Positions 6,234-7,454 of a stretch of DNA of 7,454 bases are shown one piece after another. Source of the stretch: an uncultured Clostridia bacterium (GTDB taxonomy: Bacteria > Bacillota > Clostridia > Oscillospirales > Acutalibacteraceae); NCBI GenBank assembly GCA_947629295.1, contig CANRDH010000072.1, forward strand, positions 1-7,454. Reading direction: 5' to 3'. The notes under the pieces are model-generated. The model had not been told where the DNA came from, did not search any database, and saw nothing but the letters and a program-made list of their open reading frames with translations. Numbering within the stretch: the first letter of the stretch is position 1; every line of letters begins with the position of its first letter. Both the position numbers and the translations under genes were made by a program.

Positions 6234-6342
6234 CTCAAAAAATCTGAATATAAAATAATCGTGAATATACACAAAGCAAATAGAAAGTTTTTTGTAATTT
6301 TGCTAAAATATGGTAGTTTTTTACTTTATTTATAAAAATTGA

Positions 6343-6371
6343 TTGACTTATTAAAAAAAATAGTGTATTAT
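6343..6371 (+). promoter_or_regulatory. Sigma-A promoter of sigH
   Basis: TTGACT (6343-6348), a 17-base spacer containing an A8 run, and TATTAT (6366-6371). Each hexamer is one base off consensus. Transcription would begin near 6378 and leave a leader of about 25 bases with AGAGGTG before the ATG. Confidence 0.7.
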
Positions 6372-6402
6372 TAATCTGTACGGACGATTAAGAGGTGTAT
6401 AA

Positions 6403-7002
6403 ATGCAGGAGGTTGAGTTTCCGAAAAAATATGAGCTTCTCAGCGACGAGGAACTGGTTGAGCTGTATAACAGCGGTGTTCAGGATGCATTTGGAGAATT
6501 GTCCGTCCGTTATATAGTTGTTATACGCAACAGATCAGCTGATTTATACGACATGGGAGTTGAGGCGGAGGATCTTTTCCAGGAAGGTCTTATTGCATTG
6601 CATTCTGCCGTTAAATCCTATGATATGAGAGAGGGAGGAGCGTCCTTTCGTACCTATGCGTCTGTGTGTATAAGGAATCGTCTTATATCTGCGGTCAGAA
6701 CGGTCAATAATAACAGGAACAGGATCAATAATATAGCTGTTTCTCTGGACAGTCAGCATGATGAGCGTTCCGACCCGCAAACGGAGCCGGAAAGCGTACT
6801 GATGGCTGATGAGGGAATGAGAGAGCTTATGGAGCTTGCACATAAAAATCTTTCTGACAGGGAAATGCAGGTTCTTGTGCTGTATATCGACGGTAAGACG
6901 TATGATGAAATTTCCGCAAAGCTTGGTATATCTGTAAAGTCCTGTGATAATGCGATGCAGAGAGTTCGCAGAAAAATGAAGGGCTTGTACAGAAGGTTAT
7001 GA
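6403..7002 (+). CDS. sigH: SigH-type sigma-70 family sporulation sigma factor
   Basis: An RNA polymerase sigma factor with only regions 2 and 4. Sigma-H of Bacillus and Clostridia directs early stationary-phase and sporulation genes. Region 2 covers about 25-100: DLFQEGLIALHSAVKSYD (57-74) is the core-binding helix and SFRTYASVCIRNRLISAVRT (81-100) covers the -10 melting and recognition helix. VSLD (113-116) follows as in SigH. Region 4 is about 149-195, with LVLYIDGKTYDEISAKLG (158-175) and VKSCDNAMQRVRRKM (178-192), very close to the B. subtilis SigH tail, which has VKSIDNALQRVKRKL. At 199 residues it is slightly shorter than B. subtilis SigH (218). The start has AGAGGTG 5 bases upstream. 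It is preceded by a sigma-A promoter and followed by a small ORF and a zinc-ribbon gene. A SigH-like paralogue with another role is possible, as some Clostridia carry more than one. Confidence 0.87.
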   Translation: MQEVEFPKKYELLSDEELVELYNSGVQDAFGELSVRYIVVIRNRSADLYDMGVEAEDLFQEGLIALHSAVKSYDMREGGASFRTYASVCIRNRLISAVRTVNNNRNRINNIAVSLDSQHDERSDPQTEPESVLMADEGMRELMELAHKNLSDREMQVLVLYIDGKTYDEISAKLGISVKSCDNAMQRVRRKMKGLYRRL

Positions 7003-7035
7003 TCATATGCCCATGTAGCTTATATAAGGAGAGCG

Positions 7036-7107
7036 TTGACTTTATTCAAAGGTGGCGGTGCAATTCCGTCCGTAGGGCGAAAATTTTTTAATACCAAAGC
7101 GAGGTAA
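7036..7107 (+). CDS. Possible 23-codon small ORF between sigH and the zinc-ribbon gene
   Basis: TTG at 7036 is preceded by AAGGAG (7026-7031) at a 4-base distance. The frame reads MTLFKGGGAIPSVGRKFF then NTKAR and ends with TAA at 7105-7107, five bases before the next ATG. The ribosome site of the zinc-ribbon gene (GAGGT, 7101-7105) overlaps its last codons, which would allow translational coupling. The peptide is basic (five Lys/Arg, no acidic residue). It lies in the same frame as sigH beyond the TGA. The length is too short to exclude chance, and I recognise no family. Confidence 0.25.
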   Translation: MTLFKGGGAIPSVGRKFFNTKAR

Positions 7108-7112
7108 AACAA

Positions 7113-7394
7113 ATGTACGAGGATAAGACTTTAGTTTGCAAGGAATGTGGCGCAGAATTTGTATTTACTGCCGGAGAACAGGAGTTTTATGCTTCAAAGG
7201 GCTTCGAGAATGAGCCCCAGAGATGCAAGGAATGCCGCAATGCAAGAAAGAACAGTCAGAGAGGTAACCGTGAGATGTTCACGGGAGTATGTGCAGCCTG
7301 TGGCAAGGAAGCGGTTGTTCCGTTTAAACCGCGCGAGGATCGCCCTGTATATTGCAGCGAGTGTTTCGCAAAAATGAAGGAAGAGCAGGAGTGA
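7113..7394 (+). CDS. Double zinc-ribbon protein (zf-trcl type plus CxxC-x17-CxxC)
   Basis: A small 93-residue cytoplasmic protein with two predicted zinc-binding modules. The first (about 5-46) has CKEC (9-12) and CKEC (38-41) with TAGEQEFYASKGF and EPQRC between them, the signature of the probable zinc-ribbon family zf-trcl. The second (about 60-84) is CAAC, exactly 17 residues, then CSEC, with the typical GKEAVVPFKP and DRPVYC segments of the CxxC-x17-CxxC domain. All eight cysteines are present. The molecular role of these domains is not established. Nucleic-acid or RNA polymerase binding is a reasonable guess only. The ATG has GAGGT 7 bases upstream. It lies 110 bases after sigH on the same strand with no clear terminator between them, so co-transcription is likely. 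A strong terminator follows. Confidence 0.9.
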   Translation: MYEDKTLVCKECGAEFVFTAGEQEFYASKGFENEPQRCKECRNARKNSQRGNREMFTGVCAACGKEAVVPFKPREDRPVYCSECFAKMKEEQE

Positions 7395-7414
7395 TTTTCT
7401 GCTTTTAAATTCAC

Positions 7415-7452
7415 TAAAATCGGTCATGTCTTTTTTGGCATGACCGATTTTA
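7415..7452 (+). terminator. Intrinsic terminator after the zinc-ribbon gene
   Basis: TAAAATCGGTCATG (7415-7428) pairs perfectly over 14 bp with CATGACCGATTTTA (7439-7452). A further U-G and C-G pair close a T6 loop. The 3' arm ends in TTTTATT at the window edge. The symmetric A/T ends suggest it can also stop transcription from the right. Confidence 0.9.
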
Positions 7453-7454
7453 TT

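Larger units (their letters stand above)
6016..6402. other. AT-rich divergent regulatory region between comM and sigH
   Basis: This 387-base non-coding stretch holds the comM ribosome site and leader hairpin (6022-6063), a minus-strand promoter (6113-6141), an AT-rich middle with a nested imperfect palindrome (6195-6233), and the sigH promoter (6343-6371) with its AGAGGTG ribosome site (6391-6397). I see no open frame with a convincing ribosome site and no known riboswitch or structured-RNA signature. Confidence 0.6.

Noticed and set aside
7036..7064. TTGACT-17-TGCAAT as a promoter for the zinc-ribbon gene.
   Set aside because: The -10 matches only four of six bases and lies in a GC-richer stretch. 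Co-transcription with sigH explains expression without it, but it cannot be excluded.
7057..7067. GGTGCAATTCC, which resembles part of the FMN riboswitch core.
   Set aside because: Only about 45 bases remain before the next start codon, the other conserved FMN-element blocks are missing, and the downstream gene is not a riboflavin gene.
7067..7089. CGTCC-gta-GGGCG stem followed by AAAATTTTTT, as a terminator of sigH.
   Set aside because: The stem is 5 bp with a G-U pair and sits several bases from the T run. It is too weak to claim and overlaps the candidate small ORF.

Overview
The window reads as a low-to-moderate GC, spore-forming member of the Clostridia. A gut Ruminococcaceae/Oscillospiraceae-type organism is my best guess, but the genus cannot be fixed from this sequence. 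The grounds are a clear SpoIIR, a SigH-type sporulation sigma factor, a DUF421 membrane protein, strong AGGAGG-type ribosome sites, sigma-A promoters with 17-base spacers and AT-rich intergenic DNA. I see no rRNA, tRNA, CRISPR array, transposase, integrase or phage gene. The genes are chromosomal housekeeping and sporulation genes, and I find no convincing new multi-gene defence or mobile system.

Layout. Bases 1-614 (minus) hold the N-terminal two thirds of an S66-family LD-carboxypeptidase that runs off the left edge and has its own promoter. Upstream of it on the same strand is spoIIR (704-1297). Divergent from spoIIR, across a 150-base gap with a perfect 8-bp inverted repeat, is a DUF421/YetF-like membrane protein (1448-2125, plus). 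A 172-base gap with a perfect 26-bp tandem duplication and a very good promoter leads into a citrate synthase (about 2307-3689, plus). A 16-bp perfect palindrome and a strong two-way terminator (3724-3760) separate it from two minus-strand genes, an unrecognised single-pass membrane protein (3766-4353) and comM/yifB (4480-6015). A 387-base AT-rich divergent region carries the comM and sigH promoters. Then come, on the plus strand, a SigH-type sigma factor (6403-7002), a possible 23-codon ORF and a 93-residue double zinc-ribbon protein (7113-7394), closed by a 14-bp stem terminator at the right edge.

How the genes fit together. SigH would switch on early sporulation genes. SpoIIR is the forespore signal that triggers pro-sigma-E processing in the mother cell. 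DUF421 proteins of Bacillus are found in spore membranes, so the DUF421 gene may belong to the same programme, but that is inference. Citrate synthase probably feeds 2-oxoglutarate and glutamate synthesis. ComM is a branch-migration helicase for integrating transformed DNA. The LD-carboxypeptidase acts in peptidoglycan turnover or peptide-antibiotic immunity.

The least explained items are the small ORF and zinc-ribbon protein after sigH, the tandem repeat before citrate synthase, the possible ribosome-site switch in the comM leader, and the orphan membrane protein.
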